Source of the DNA: Amycolatopsis sp. MtRt-6
GTDB taxonomy: Bacteria > Actinomycetota > Actinomycetes > Mycobacteriales > Pseudonocardiaceae
NCBI RefSeq assembly: GCF_017308975.1
Contig: NZ_JADWPD010000010.1
Span: forward strand, 218,430 to 282,429
Direction of reading: 5' to 3'
DNA: 64,000 bases
The notes under the pieces are model-generated. The model was not told the origin of the DNA. It worked only from the letters and a program-made list of their open reading frames with translations, and ran no database searches. Shown piece after piece: positions 16,100-25,047 of this stretch. Numbering within the stretch: position 1 is the stretch's first letter; each line of letters starts with the position of its first letter. The translations under genes were made by a program, and so were the position numbers.

Positions 16100-16458
16100 G
16101 AGGCCGCGACGAGGGTTCGGTGACGGTCGAGGCAGCGCTCGGCCTGGTGGGCCTGACCGTGGTGACGGTCGCGCTGCTGGCCGCCCTCACGGTGCTGACG
16201 AGCCAGTTGCGCTGCACGGACGCAGCCCGCGAAGCAGCGCGCCTGCTGGCGAGAGGCCAGCCCACCGAGGCAGCGGCCGCGGTCCACCAGATAGGTCCAC
16301 CGGGAGCAAGCCTGACGGTCGAGCAGACCGGCGACGAAATCAAGACGACGGTAAGGGCCCACCCGGCGGCGGCGGGCCTCCTCCCGGAGATCCACCTGGC
16401 CGCAACGGCCTACGCGGTGGCCGAGCCGGACTCGGAGGTGACAAGTGCCCAGCGCTGA
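16096..16458 (+). CDS. tadE: TadE-like pseudopilin
   Basis: This 120-residue protein begins RGRDEGSVTVEAALGLVGLTVVTVALLAAL, a TadE-type N-terminus: short basic leader, acidic Glu and one membrane helix. An extracytoplasmic domain with a Cys in QLRCTDAAREAARL follows; it is probably a minor pilin. It overlaps both neighbours (four bases upstream, 14 downstream). Confidence 0.85.
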   Translation: MRGRDEGSVTVEAALGLVGLTVVTVALLAALTVLTSQLRCTDAAREAARLLARGQPTEAAAAVHQIGPPGASLTVEQTGDEIKTTVRAHPAAAGLLPEIHLAATAYAVAEPDSEVTSAQR

Positions 16459-16990
16459 GGCGCAAGCCCCGGACAGAGGAGCGGCCACGATCTGGACGGC
16501 ACTGGCGGTAGCGGCCCTGACGGGCGTGGCAACGCTGGCGATCTGGCTGGGAGCAACAGTGACAGCGCGCCACAAAGCAGAGGCGGCGGCGGACCTGGGC
16601 GCTCTGGCGGCGGCTTCGCACGCGAGCGAAGGCCCAGCCCGCGCATGCGAACGCGCGAGATGGGTCACCGACCGGATGGGAGTGACACTCCGGAGCTGCC
16701 GTTGGCAACAGCTCGACGCATTGGTCGAAGTAGAGGCGCGCGCCCCAGCGATAGCGGGCCTACCGCAAGCATCGGCCCACGCCCGCGCCGGACCGGCAGC
16801 CGAGCCAACCCGCCCACCCACGGCTGCACCGAAGAGCAAGCCGACCCACCGGGCCACGGCTGCACCGACGGGCGAGCCAGCCCGCCCACCCACGGCTCCA
16901 CCGACGGGCGAGCCACCCCACCCGGCCACGGCTCCACCGACGGGCGACCTCGGCGGAACACCCATGCACCCGCTCCGGCCCGAGGGGTGA
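16445..16990 (+). CDS. TadF/Rv3654c-like pilus protein with proline-rich repeat tail
   Basis: Residues 1-110 form a TadE/F-like protein: DRGAATIWTALAVAALTG leader and helix, then ADLGALAAASHAS and two cysteines (ERARWV and LRSCRWQQL segments). The typical family protein ends near here. This one continues into about 65 residues of Pro-rich 12-residue repeats (EPARPPTAPPTG type). The repeat DNA continues past the stop codon in another frame (see the repeat entry), suggesting a frame change or repeat expansion. The GTG start lies 14 bases inside tadE. Confidence 0.65.
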   Translation: MPSAEAQAPDRGAATIWTALAVAALTGVATLAIWLGATVTARHKAEAAADLGALAAASHASEGPARACERARWVTDRMGVTLRSCRWQQLDALVEVEARAPAIAGLPQASAHARAGPAAEPTRPPTAAPKSKPTHRATAAPTGEPARPPTAPPTGEPPHPATAPPTGDLGGTPMHPLRPEG

Positions 16991-17110
16991 GCCGTACTGC
17001 TCACCTGCGGCCGAGCGAGTACGGCGGAGTTGCCGGGACGCCTGCCCGCTCCGAGCCGATGGGCGAACCACCGCACCAAGCCAGGACCGCACCGACGGGC
17101 GACCTCGGCG
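16831..17110 (+). repeat. 36-bp repeat array inside and beyond the TadF-like gene
   Basis: Units sharing ACCGACGGGCGA-like cores recur exactly 36 bases apart (core positions 16831, 16867, 16903, 16939). A further copy with 27 nearly identical bases lies at 17094, 155 bases on, so it is out of frame with the earlier ones. Translated in its own frame the last copy again gives GEPPHQARTAPTGDLGGTP, matching GEPPHPATAPPTGDLGGTP. Confidence 0.75.
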
Positions 17111-17725
17111 GCACGCCTGTGCGTCCGACGCGCGCAGGGCCGGCGGGTGAACCAGCGCGGCCGGCCATGGCTGCGTCGTGGGGGCTTTGGCGGCCATGCT
17201 CCGTCCGGGCCGCGGGACAGGATGATCCGCCGCGTCCACAGACCGCGACACCGTCACCCGTCCGCAACAGCGGACCACCACCGCCCACCCCGTCGGCACC
17301 CCGCGCGGGCCGCCCGGCGGACGCCGACCGGTCGGTATGGGGCGGTGACCGGCTGATCCGCCGGGCTGGGCGATGAGCGGCTCATTGTCACGGGCAGCGG
17401 TCGTTGGTGCACGGCGAGCGGTCGAATTGGCTGCTCACCTGGGCCGAAGCCCGGCTCCGAGCCCGCCGCGCAGGGGTCCGGAAGCCCCGCGGAACCTGGG
17501 ATTTCCCGCGACGAACGGTCCGTGTGCGGTCGCCGTTCACCGCCGATCCGCGCCGGGGGGGGTTCGGTCGGGCCGTATGGATCACTGGGCGTTCATCGCC
17601 TCGTAACCACCGGTTGTCGCGTGGGGGTTCCGAGCAATGTGCAACTTGCCGTTAAGTGAGATGTGCGACACCACGACCGGGTCCAGGGGGTCGCGGGGAA
17701 CCGGAACTTGAAGGCAGGAAAGACA
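17111..17725. other. Gap between the tad operon and the prim-pol-like gene
   Basis: This stretch of over 600 bases has no convincing gene. Its first part (to 17376) is open in the frame that continues the TadF-like proline-rich repeat and may be decayed coding sequence. The remainder has no clear promoter or hairpin. AGGAAAG at the end is the ribosome site for 17726. Confidence 0.5.
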
Positions 17726-18343
17726 ATGTTGGACGCGAATTGGCCGGACAGCTGGCGCGGTGCCTTCCGCATCGAACTGCGGGCGGAGGCGATCGGCCTC
17801 GCCTGGCGCGGCTGGCCGGTGCTCCCGGGCGTCAACCCCGCTCCGCTCGCCGGCGGCGACGACCTCACCTGGCGTCGTCCGGTTCCGGCCAGTGACGCCT
17901 GGCGTGAGCAGCTCGGCACCCACGCCCACGAGGTCGCCACCTGGTTCTCCGACCGCACCCACAGCCTGCTCGTCGCCACCGGCACCGTGCTCGACGCCAT
18001 CGAGGTCGACGACGAACTCGGCAAGCGCGCCTGCCGCCTCCTCCGCGCCATCGGCCACCCCGCGCCCATCATCGCGCTGCCGAACGGCCGCTGGCTCTTC
18101 CTGACCACCGTCGCCGACCGCATCCCGGCCGAGCTGGCCGAGCGCGCCGCCATCCAGTGGCACGGCAAGGACAGCTACATCCCGCTGCCTCCGTCGCCGT
18201 TCCAGCACGGTGTCGTGCACTGGCGCGTCAAGCCCGAGGTCTGCGGCTGGCAGCTGCCGGACGCCGCCGAGGTGCACGACGTCCTCGTGCGGGCCCTGGC
18301 CGGCGAGCGTGCCGGGCAGCTGGTCCAGACCAGCGCGGCCTGA
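17726..18343 (+). CDS. Bifunctional DNA primase/polymerase N-terminal-like protein
   Basis: This 205-residue cytoplasmic protein resembles the small actinobacterial proteins annotated as bifunctional DNA primase/polymerase (prim-pol N-terminal fold). GLAWRGWPVLPGVNP near residue 28 and the late PNGRWLFLTTV and HGKDSYIPLPPSP segments fit that family. The catalytic acid triad is not obvious, so replication activity is doubtful. The ATG follows AGGCAGGAAAGACA. It is convergent with the helicase gene. A role in DNA metabolism is inferred only from fold and neighbour. Confidence 0.6.
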   Translation: MLDANWPDSWRGAFRIELRAEAIGLAWRGWPVLPGVNPAPLAGGDDLTWRRPVPASDAWREQLGTHAHEVATWFSDRTHSLLVATGTVLDAIEVDDELGKRACRLLRAIGHPAPIIALPNGRWLFLTTVADRIPAELAERAAIQWHGKDSYIPLPPSPFQHGVVHWRVKPEVCGWQLPDAAEVHDVLVRALAGERAGQLVQTSAA

Positions 18344-18435
18344 GAAGGCCGAACCACAGAACCACCGCCACCGGCCGGTCCCAGCCCGGCCGCGGCGGAG
18401 CAGGACACAACTCCATGAACCACCAAGTGGCCGTT

Positions 18436-20979
18436 CTAGGCACCGTGTTGACGCAACGCCCCGAGCACGGTTCCCAGCACAGCCACTGCCCCCGCCTTGT
18501 CCAGCGGCTCGTTGCCGTTCCCGCACTTCGGCGACTGGACGCAGGACGGGCATCCCGTCGGGCACTCGCAGGAGACGATCGCCTCCCGCGTTGCGGCCAG
18601 CCACGGGACAATCGCGGCATAACCGCGTTCGGCAAATCCCGCACCCCCGGGATGCCCGTCATGCACGAACACCGTCGCCTCCCCGGTGTCTTCGTGCCAC
18701 GCGGTACTCACCCCGCCGATGTCCCACCGGTCGCACGTAGCGAACAGCGGTAGCAGGCCGATCGCCGCGTGCTCGGCGGCATGCAGGGCACCGGGGACCC
18801 GTGCCGGAACCAACCCGGCACCCCCCGGTGTCCTGCCACCCTCGCGAACGGGCCCCCGACCGTTCGCCTGGGTCTCCTCCCCGGTCCCCACCGGCCCCGC
18901 AGATTCGGTCCCCACCCGATGGCCCCCGGTCCCCACCTCGCCATCGGCCCCGGAATCACCGACGACGGCCGAGCGGACCGCAGTGGCCGGGTCGGTTTCC
19001 GCAGGTTCGGCAGCCGAGCGGCCTCCCGCCCGCCGCCGCGTCTCTTCGATTCCGAGCAGCTCCGCGGACACCGTGTACCAGACCGCGCGCGTGCGCAGGC
19101 TCTGCTCCGGCATGTCGAGCGGCGTGTGGTCCAGCACCTCCCCGGACGGCCGCCTCCGCAGGTAGCCGACCACCTGCGACGTCACGGCCACCTCGCCGAG
19201 GCAGACGCTCACCCCGCCGCAGTCCTGCTTCTCCTGCGTGCTCAGCACCGAGATGTCCACGATCTCGCGCGGCGTCGTCGTCCAGTCCGGGTTCTCCGCG
19301 TGCACCAGCGCCAGCCCCTGGTCCAGATCCAGCTCGTCGACGACGTACGACGACCCCTGGTGCAGGTACACCGCGCCGGGGTGGACCGCGAAGCAGGCCG
19401 AGCCCGGGTCGACCGTCCCGAGCATCCGGCCGGAGTCCGACTCGACCACCGCGATCTGCTCCCCGCCGGTGCCGCGGATGCCGACCTCGGCGTGCGGCCG
19501 GTCCCGCGAAGTCCAGTACCAGCCGCTCGACCGGCGCCGCACCAGCTTCTGTTCCGCCAGCTCGGCCAGCACCTCCTGGGCCGCCGAACCGCCGAACACC
19601 TCCAGCTCGGGGAGAGTCAGCGGCAGCTCCGCGACGGCGCACGCGAGCTGCGGCGCCAGCACGTACGGGTTCGCCGGGTCGAGCACCGCCGTCTCCACCG
19701 GCCGCGAAAGCAACGCCTCCGGGTGGTGCACCAGGTAGGTGTCGAGCGGGTCGTCCCGCGCGACGAACACCACCAGTGCCGAATCGCCGGACCGGCCCGC
19801 CCGCCCGGCCTGCTGCCAGAACGACGCGAGCGTGCCCGGGTAGCCGGCCAGCACCACCGCGTCCAGGCCCGCGATGTCGACGCCGAGCTCCAGCGCGTTC
19901 GTCGTCGCGACCCCCAGCAGCCGGCCCGACAACAGTGCGGCCTCCAGCGCACGACGCTCTTCCGGCAGGTACCCAGACCTATACGCCGCAACGGTTTCCG
20001 ACAACACCGGGTCCACTTCGGACAATATGCGACGCGCACCCAGCGCGGCCAGCTCCGCGCCCCGCCGCGACCGGATGAACGCCAGTGACCGCGCGCCTTC
20101 CAGCACCAGGTCCGCGAGGATCCGCGACGTCTCCGCGCCCGCCGAACGGCGGACCGGCGCGCCGTTTTCCCCGGTCAGCTCCTCCAGCAGCGGCGGCTCC
20201 CACAACGCGACCGTGCGGGCGCCGCGCGGTGACGCGTCTTCGGTCACGGCCACGCAAGGCACCCCCGTGAGCCGCGAAGCAAACGAAGCAGGCGAAGCCG
20301 TTGTCGCCGAAGCGAGCACGAAGACCGGCGAAGCGCCGTAGTGCTCGGCCACCCGCCGAAGCCGGCGAAGCAGCAGAGCGACGTGCGAGCCGAAGACGCC
20401 ACGGTAGCCGTGGCACTCGTCGACGACCACGCAACCGAGCCGCCGGAAGAACGTCGCCCACCGGCCGTGCGCCGAGAGGATCCCGCGGTGCAGCATGTCC
20501 GGGTTCGTGAACACCCAGTTCGCGTGGGCGCGCACCCAGTCGCGCTCCACCATCGGCGTGTCCCCGTCGAACGCCGCCGCCCGCACCCCCGGCACGTCCA
20601 AAGAGGACACCGCACGCAGCTGATCCGCGCCCAGCGCCTTCGTCGGCGAGAGGTACAGCGCGTTCGCCTTCTCGCCCGCGGCCAGCCGCGACAGCACCGG
20701 CAGCTGGTAGGCGAGCGACTTCCCCGAGGCCGTCCCGGTCGAAATCACGACGTGCCGGCCCTCGTACGCGTGCGAAGCCGCCTCGGCCTGGTGTGCCCAG
20801 GGCGCAGAAACACCACAGTCACGCAGCGCAGCGACAACCGCCGGATCCGCCCACGACGGCCACTCTGCGTAGCGCGCGGCGCGACCCGGCAGGTCCGCGA
20901 CGTGCGTGACCGGCTGCTCGCGCGACGGGATGCCGGCGGTCACCCGCCTCAGCAGCCGCCGCCCCCGTGATTCGTCCAC
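18436..20979 (-). CDS. DEAD/DEAH-box helicase, MrfA-like (DUF1998)
   Basis: This 847-residue superfamily 2 helicase is the Rv3649 counterpart. Motif I is STGTASGKS (about residue 81), motif II is VVDECHGYRG, and motif VI is QQAGRAGRSG. The C-terminal MZB domain has four cysteines in CECPTGCPSC plus KCGNG. In B. subtilis the relative MrfA repairs mitomycin adducts. A 75-residue Gly/Ala/Thr-rich insertion lies before the MZB domain and is probably a flexible linker. The start is GTG at 20977. It is divergent from hppA across 313 bases. Confidence 0.85.
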   Translation of the reverse strand: MDESRGRRLLRRVTAGIPSREQPVTHVADLPGRAARYAEWPSWADPAVVAALRDCGVSAPWAHQAEAASHAYEGRHVVISTGTASGKSLAYQLPVLSRLAAGEKANALYLSPTKALGADQLRAVSSLDVPGVRAAAFDGDTPMVERDWVRAHANWVFTNPDMLHRGILSAHGRWATFFRRLGCVVVDECHGYRGVFGSHVALLLRRLRRVAEHYGASPVFVLASATTASPASFASRLTGVPCVAVTEDASPRGARTVALWEPPLLEELTGENGAPVRRSAGAETSRILADLVLEGARSLAFIRSRRGAELAALGARRILSEVDPVLSETVAAYRSGYLPEERRALEAALLSGRLLGVATTNALELGVDIAGLDAVVLAGYPGTLASFWQQAGRAGRSGDSALVVFVARDDPLDTYLVHHPEALLSRPVETAVLDPANPYVLAPQLACAVAELPLTLPELEVFGGSAAQEVLAELAEQKLVRRRSSGWYWTSRDRPHAEVGIRGTGGEQIAVVESDSGRMLGTVDPGSACFAVHPGAVYLHQGSSYVVDELDLDQGLALVHAENPDWTTTPREIVDISVLSTQEKQDCGGVSVCLGEVAVTSQVVGYLRRRPSGEVLDHTPLDMPEQSLRTRAVWYTVSAELLGIEETRRRAGGRSAAEPAETDPATAVRSAVVGDSGADGEVGTGGHRVGTESAGPVGTGEETQANGRGPVREGGRTPGGAGLVPARVPGALHAAEHAAIGLLPLFATCDRWDIGGVSTAWHEDTGEATVFVHDGHPGGAGFAERGYAAIVPWLAATREAIVSCECPTGCPSCVQSPKCGNGNEPLDKAGAVAVLGTVLGALRQHGA

Positions 20980-21292
20980 CCGCCGAGCTTGGCACAGGGG
21001 TACGACAGTTCTGGCATCCCCAGCTGCGCCAACGGATCGGCGAAAGGGTGATCGATCAAGTGAGGAGGCTCACAAGGTAACGGAATGTACCGTCACCGGG
21101 ACGGCGTGAAGACGCAGGTTGCGATACCAATACACTCCCGCAATCCACACCCTCTGTGGTGAGCGTCATGTGAGACGTGCATTGCTGCCCGGCTAGCGTG
21201 TCGCTCGGTACAGGGTCCATGCCAGCGCCGGCCGTGTCGAACCCTCGGCTTGCCGTCGACGCTGGCGCAGAGCGACGTCTCCTGGAGGACGA
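20980..21292. promoter_or_regulatory. Divergent intergenic region, helicase / hppA
   Basis: These 313 bases must hold both promoters. I see no strong -35/-10 pair and no riboswitch signature. A short CGTC/GACG repeat occurs near 21165-21180. GGAGGACGA directly before 21293 is a strong ribosome site for hppA. Confidence 0.3.
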
Positions 21293-23593
21293 ATGTCACG
21301 GCAGTTCCTCGCGGAGGGCGCGGGAAATATCTCGCTCTCCGGAGGTGGCTACACGATTGTCGGTGTAGTCGCCGTGGTCGCGCTTGCCGCACTCGTCATC
21401 GGCTACGTCCTGCTCAAGGAGGTGCTGGCCGCAGGCCAGGGCACCGCCAAGATGCAGGACATCGCCAAGGCGGTGCAGGAAGGCGCGGCCGCTTACCTCA
21501 AGCGCCAGCGGAACACCCTCGCGATCTTCGGCGTGGTCGTGTTCCTCCTGCTCTTCATCCTGCCCGCCGACGACTGGAACGAGAAGATCGGCCGGTCGAT
21601 CTTCTTCCTGGTCGGTGCGGGCTTCTCGTTCGCGATCGGCTACCTCGGCATGTGGCTGGCGACGCAGGCGAACCTGCGCGTCGCGGCCGCGTCGCGTGAG
21701 GAAGGCGGCCGCGAGAAGGCGATGCGCGTCGCGTTCCGCACCGGCGGCGTGGTCGGCATGATCACCGTCGGCCTCGGCCTGTTCGGCGCCGCGGTCGTCG
21801 TGCTCGTCTACACGGGCCAGGCCCCGAAGGTGCTCGAGGGCTTCGGGTTCGGCGCCGCCCTGATCGCGATGTTCATGCGTGTCGGCGGCGGTATCTTCAC
21901 CAAGGCCGCCGACGTCGGCGCGGACCTGGTCGGCAAGGTCGAGCAGGGCATCCCGGAGGACGACCCGCGCAACGCCGCGACCATCGCGGACAACGTGGGC
22001 GACAACGTCGGTGACTGCGCCGGCATGGCCGCGGACCTCTTCGAGTCCTACGCCGTCATGCTGGTCGCCGCGCTGATCCTGGGCAGCACCGCCTTCGGCG
22101 TGCACGGCCTGATCTTCCCGCTGATCGTGCCGGCCATCGGCGTGATCACCGCCGTCATCGGTGTCTACATCACCAAGGCGCGCGCGGGCGAGGGCGGCCT
22201 GGTCACGATCAACCGCTCCTTCTACATCTCCGCGGTGATTTCCGCGGTGCTGTCGGCGATCGCGGCGTTCGTGTACCTGCCGAGCAGCTTCTCCGACTTC
22301 GGCCAGGACTTCGCCTCGACGTCCGGCAACCCGGCGGTCATCGCGACCGTCGCGGTGATCATCGGCATCGTGCTCGCCGCGGTCATCCTGAAGCTGACCG
22401 GTTACTACACCGGCACCGAGTACAAGCCGGTCAAGGACGTCGGCAAGACGTCGGAAACCGGTCCGGCGACGGTCATCCTGTCCGGCATCTCGGTCGGCTT
22501 CGAGTCCGCTGTGTACACCGCGCTCGTCATCGGCGCGGCCGTGTTCGGCGCGTACCTGCTGGGCGGCGGCATCGCGCTGTTCGCCGTGGCACTGGCCGGC
22601 ACCGGCCTGCTGACCACGGTCGGCGTCATCGTCGCGATGGACACCTTCGGCCCGGTTTCGGACAACGCGCAGGGCATCGCCGAGATGTCCGGTGACGTCG
22701 ACGAGAAGGCCGCGCAGATCCTGACCGAGCTCGACGCGGTCGGCAACACCACCAAGGCCATCACCAAGGGCATCGCGATCGCCACCGCGGTCCTCGCGGC
22801 GACGGCGCTGTTCGGTTCCTATTCGGACGCGATCACGAAGACGCTGTCCGGCATGGGCACCGGCGTGGTCACCGGGCTCGACGCGGCGAAGTCGTTCGTA
22901 AACGAGATCGTCAGCCCGAACACGCTCGTCGGCGTGATCATCGGTGCGGCCGTGGTGTTCCTCTTCTCCGGCCTCGCGGTGAACGCGGTTTCCCGCGCCG
23001 CCGGCGCGGTCGTCTTCGAGGTGCGCCGCCAGTTCCGCGACATCCCGGGGATCATGGAAGGCACCACCCGCCCCGAGTACGGCAAGGTCGTCGACATCGT
23101 CACGCGCGACTCGCTGCGTGAGCTGACGACGCCGGGCCTGCTGGCGGTCTTCGCCCCGATCGCGGTCGGCTTCGGCCTGGGCACCGGCGCGCTCGCCGGC
23201 TACCTGGCCGGCGCGATCGCGTGCGGCACCCTGATGGCGATCTTCCTCGCCAACTCCGGTGGCGCGTGGGACAACGCGAAGAAGCTGGTCGAAGACGGCA
23301 ACCACGGTGGCAAGGGCTCGTCCTCGCACGAGGCCACCATCATCGGTGACACCGTCGGTGACCCGTTCAAGGACACCGCCGGCCCGGCGATCAACCCGCT
23401 GATCAAGGTGATGAACCTGGTCTCCGTGCTGATCGCGCCCGCCGTCGTGCAGTTCTCGATCGGTCCCGACGAGAACGCCGCCGTCCGCATCATCATCTCG
23501 CTGGTCGCGGTCGCCGTGATCGTGGCGGCGATCGTGGTGTCCAAGCGGCGGGGCACCGTCATCTCCGACACCCCGGCCGAAATCAAGGCCTGA
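21293..23593 (+). CDS. hppA: K+-insensitive proton-pumping pyrophosphatase
   Basis: This 766-residue, roughly 16-helix membrane pump couples pyrophosphate hydrolysis to proton export. The substrate-site signature DVGADLVGKVEQGIPEDD (about residues 205-222) and NVGDNVGDCAGMAADLFESY are intact. The late DNAKKLVEDG and DTVGDPFKDTAGPAINP motifs are also intact. The key residue for K+ independence is lysine in GNTTKAITKG (alanine in K+-dependent pumps). It starts at an ATG after GGAGGACGA and ends in a strong hairpin terminator. It may recycle PPi from wall and nucleic-acid synthesis alongside the soluble ppa at 45590. Confidence 0.95.
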   Translation: MSRQFLAEGAGNISLSGGGYTIVGVVAVVALAALVIGYVLLKEVLAAGQGTAKMQDIAKAVQEGAAAYLKRQRNTLAIFGVVVFLLLFILPADDWNEKIGRSIFFLVGAGFSFAIGYLGMWLATQANLRVAAASREEGGREKAMRVAFRTGGVVGMITVGLGLFGAAVVVLVYTGQAPKVLEGFGFGAALIAMFMRVGGGIFTKAADVGADLVGKVEQGIPEDDPRNAATIADNVGDNVGDCAGMAADLFESYAVMLVAALILGSTAFGVHGLIFPLIVPAIGVITAVIGVYITKARAGEGGLVTINRSFYISAVISAVLSAIAAFVYLPSSFSDFGQDFASTSGNPAVIATVAVIIGIVLAAVILKLTGYYTGTEYKPVKDVGKTSETGPATVILSGISVGFESAVYTALVIGAAVFGAYLLGGGIALFAVALAGTGLLTTVGVIVAMDTFGPVSDNAQGIAEMSGDVDEKAAQILTELDAVGNTTKAITKGIAIATAVLAATALFGSYSDAITKTLSGMGTGVVTGLDAAKSFVNEIVSPNTLVGVIIGAAVVFLFSGLAVNAVSRAAGAVVFEVRRQFRDIPGIMEGTTRPEYGKVVDIVTRDSLRELTTPGLLAVFAPIAVGFGLGTGALAGYLAGAIACGTLMAIFLANSGGAWDNAKKLVEDGNHGGKGSSSHEATIIGDTVGDPFKDTAGPAINPLIKVMNLVSVLIAPAVVQFSIGPDENAAVRIIISLVAVAVIVAAIVVSKRRGTVISDTPAEIKA

Positions 23594-23606
23594 GTTCCAA
23601 GGTGAC

Positions 23607-23646
23607 CCCCGGGCCCGGCACGCGGCGACGCGTGCCGGGCCCGGGG
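23607..23646 (+). terminator. Terminator after hppA
   Basis: A perfect 18-base GC stem (23607-23624 with 23629-23646) with a GCGA loop begins 14 bases after the hppA stop. No U tract follows. Confidence 0.8.
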
Positions 23647-23739
23647 CCTGCCATCCCAGAAAGGCCCGGCGCCTGGCGAAGCAGCACCGAGTCGGTACCG
23701 TCGGGGCTGCCGGGACGTCGTCGGGCAGGAGGTACGCGG

Positions 23740-24327
23740 GTGCGGCTGCGGTCCACCGTTTTCGCCGCGCTGACCACGACGATCGCCATCGGTCTCGCCG
23801 GCTGCGGGCAGCCGGCCACGGACCCGCCGCCACCTGACCAGGATCTCCAGGTGACGACCGTGGTGCCACAGGCCGATCCCGCGGCGAGGTGGGCGGCCGG
23901 CTACTGCGACGCGGTGACGCACCTGGTTCGTGCGCTCGCGGCACTTCCCGCCGTCGATCCGAGCACGCCGCAGAAGGCGTCCCGGACGTCCAGTGACCTG
24001 CTTTCTTCGGTGGTCGACGGGCTCGACCGCAGCCTGGCCGGGCTGAACGCGCTCGGTGCGCCGCCGGTGCCGTCGGCGGACGCCGGGCGCAAGGACGTCA
24101 TCGGGCAGTTCGCCGAAATCCGGGCGGAGGCCGAAAACGCACGCCGTCGCATCGACGCGGCCCGCGGCAACGCCACGGCGACGAAGGCGGCTCTCGGCGA
24201 GGCCAGGGCGACGCTCGACCGCATCGACGCGCTCGACTACCTCAGCGGCCTCAAGGACGTCCCGGCCCTGGCCGCGGCCGAACAGCGCGCGCCGGCCTGC
24301 CGCGACCTGGATCAACCGGCCGGCTGA
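23740..24327 (+). CDS. Putative lipoprotein of unknown function
   Basis: The GTG at 23740 follows AGGAGGTACGCG. It gives a 195-residue protein with a lipoprotein signal ending in the lipobox LAGC (Cys about 24), then a Pro-rich linker. The mature part is an all-helical domain with two further cysteines (GYCDAV and APACRDL), possibly a disulphide. No enzyme motif is seen. It probably sits on the outer face of the membrane. It lies downstream of the hppA terminator, so it should have its own promoter. Confidence 0.7.
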   Translation: MRLRSTVFAALTTTIAIGLAGCGQPATDPPPPDQDLQVTTVVPQADPAARWAAGYCDAVTHLVRALAALPAVDPSTPQKASRTSSDLLSSVVDGLDRSLAGLNALGAPPVPSADAGRKDVIGQFAEIRAEAENARRRIDAARGNATATKAALGEARATLDRIDALDYLSGLKDVPALAAAEQRAPACRDLDQPAG

Positions 24328-24352
24328 AGATCCGCGCGAGACCTGCCGTTAA

Positions 24353-24372
24353 TCGAACTTGTGTTCTAGTAT
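24353..24372 (+). promoter_or_regulatory. LexA (SOS) box overlapping a leaderless promoter
   Basis: TCGAAC-TTGT-GTTCTA (24353-24368) matches the actinobacterial LexA box TCGAACNNNNGTTCGA at 11 of 12 specified bases. It overlaps a -10-like TAGTAT (24367-24372). Six bases later comes the GTG start at 24379, so the message should be leaderless and damage-inducible. Confidence 0.65.
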
Positions 24373-24378
24373 GGCGCG

Positions 24379-25029
24379 GTGGATCGGACGATCTCGCTCT
24401 TCTCTGCCGAGGCCAGCGGGCCGGGCCTGGGCGACCTGGCCGGCCTGCTGTGCTGCCACGGCCAGATCACCGGCTTCGGGCGCACCGCCGCCCGGCTGTC
24501 GGTGGTCGTCGAGGAGCCGTGGCGGGCGCACGTCCTGGCCGGCGAGTTCCGCTGCCGCGGCGCGGACGCCCAGGTCTCGAAGGCCGAGTGCGGCCGCCCG
24601 CAGGTCCGTACGTCGTTCCGGGTCGACCTGCTGCCGCTGGCGCTGCGGTGGCTGCGTGAGGGCCGCACGGGCCCGGTCGAAGACGACTCGGGCAAGGCGG
24701 TGCCGGACGGGTTCCGGCTGAGTGGCGCGATGCTGCGGATGTGGGCGCTGGCCGGCGGCCGTCCCGGCACGCAGGGTTACCTGCTCGGCGTCGATCCGCT
24801 GGCGCCCGGCATGCACGAGCGGCTGGTCGAGGCGCTGACGCCGTTGGGTGTCGCGGCGAAGCTGACCGGGCCGAAAGCCGAGGTCCCGGCGGTCAAAGTC
24901 ACTGGGAAACGCCGGCTGGAGGCGCTACTGGAGCTGATCGGGGAGCCGCCGCCCGGCGCCGAAGCGGCGTGGCCGGGTTCGGCACCCCAACCGGTCCCGC
25001 ACCCGGAGGCCGTGACGAGCACGGCCTGA
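24379..25029 (+). CDS. WhiA-like LAGLIDADG-fold protein without HTH, SOS-linked
   Basis: This 216-residue protein looks like the first two-thirds of WhiA. DLAGLLCCHGQI near residue 19 fits WhiA_N. The segment from SGAMLRMWALAGGRP through ERLVEALTPLGVAAKL to RRLEALLELIGEP fits the degenerate homing-endonuclease repeat of WhiA in order and spacing. The C-terminal helix-turn-helix that lets WhiA bind DNA is missing, replaced by a short Pro-rich tail. The start GTG has no ribosome site but sits seven bases after a -10 element within a LexA box. The family call comes from recognising motif order only. Its role under DNA damage is unknown. Confidence 0.5.
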   Translation: MDRTISLFSAEASGPGLGDLAGLLCCHGQITGFGRTAARLSVVVEEPWRAHVLAGEFRCRGADAQVSKAECGRPQVRTSFRVDLLPLALRWLREGRTGPVEDDSGKAVPDGFRLSGAMLRMWALAGGRPGTQGYLLGVDPLAPGMHERLVEALTPLGVAAKLTGPKAEVPAVKVTGKRRLEALLELIGEPPPGAEAAWPGSAPQPVPHPEAVTSTA

Positions 25030-25047
25030 CCGGGTGCGGGCGCCGCG

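Noticed and set aside
16831..17110. CRISPR array
   Set aside because: Repeats are contiguous with drifting units and no unique spacers; no cas genes.
17373..17606. 77-codon frame upstream of the prim-pol-like gene
   Set aside because: Several overlapping frames are open; no ribosome site, no family, biased composition.
21296..23944. 882-codon minus-strand frame opposite hppA
   Set aside because: Antisense shadow of hppA; runs through the terminator hairpin.
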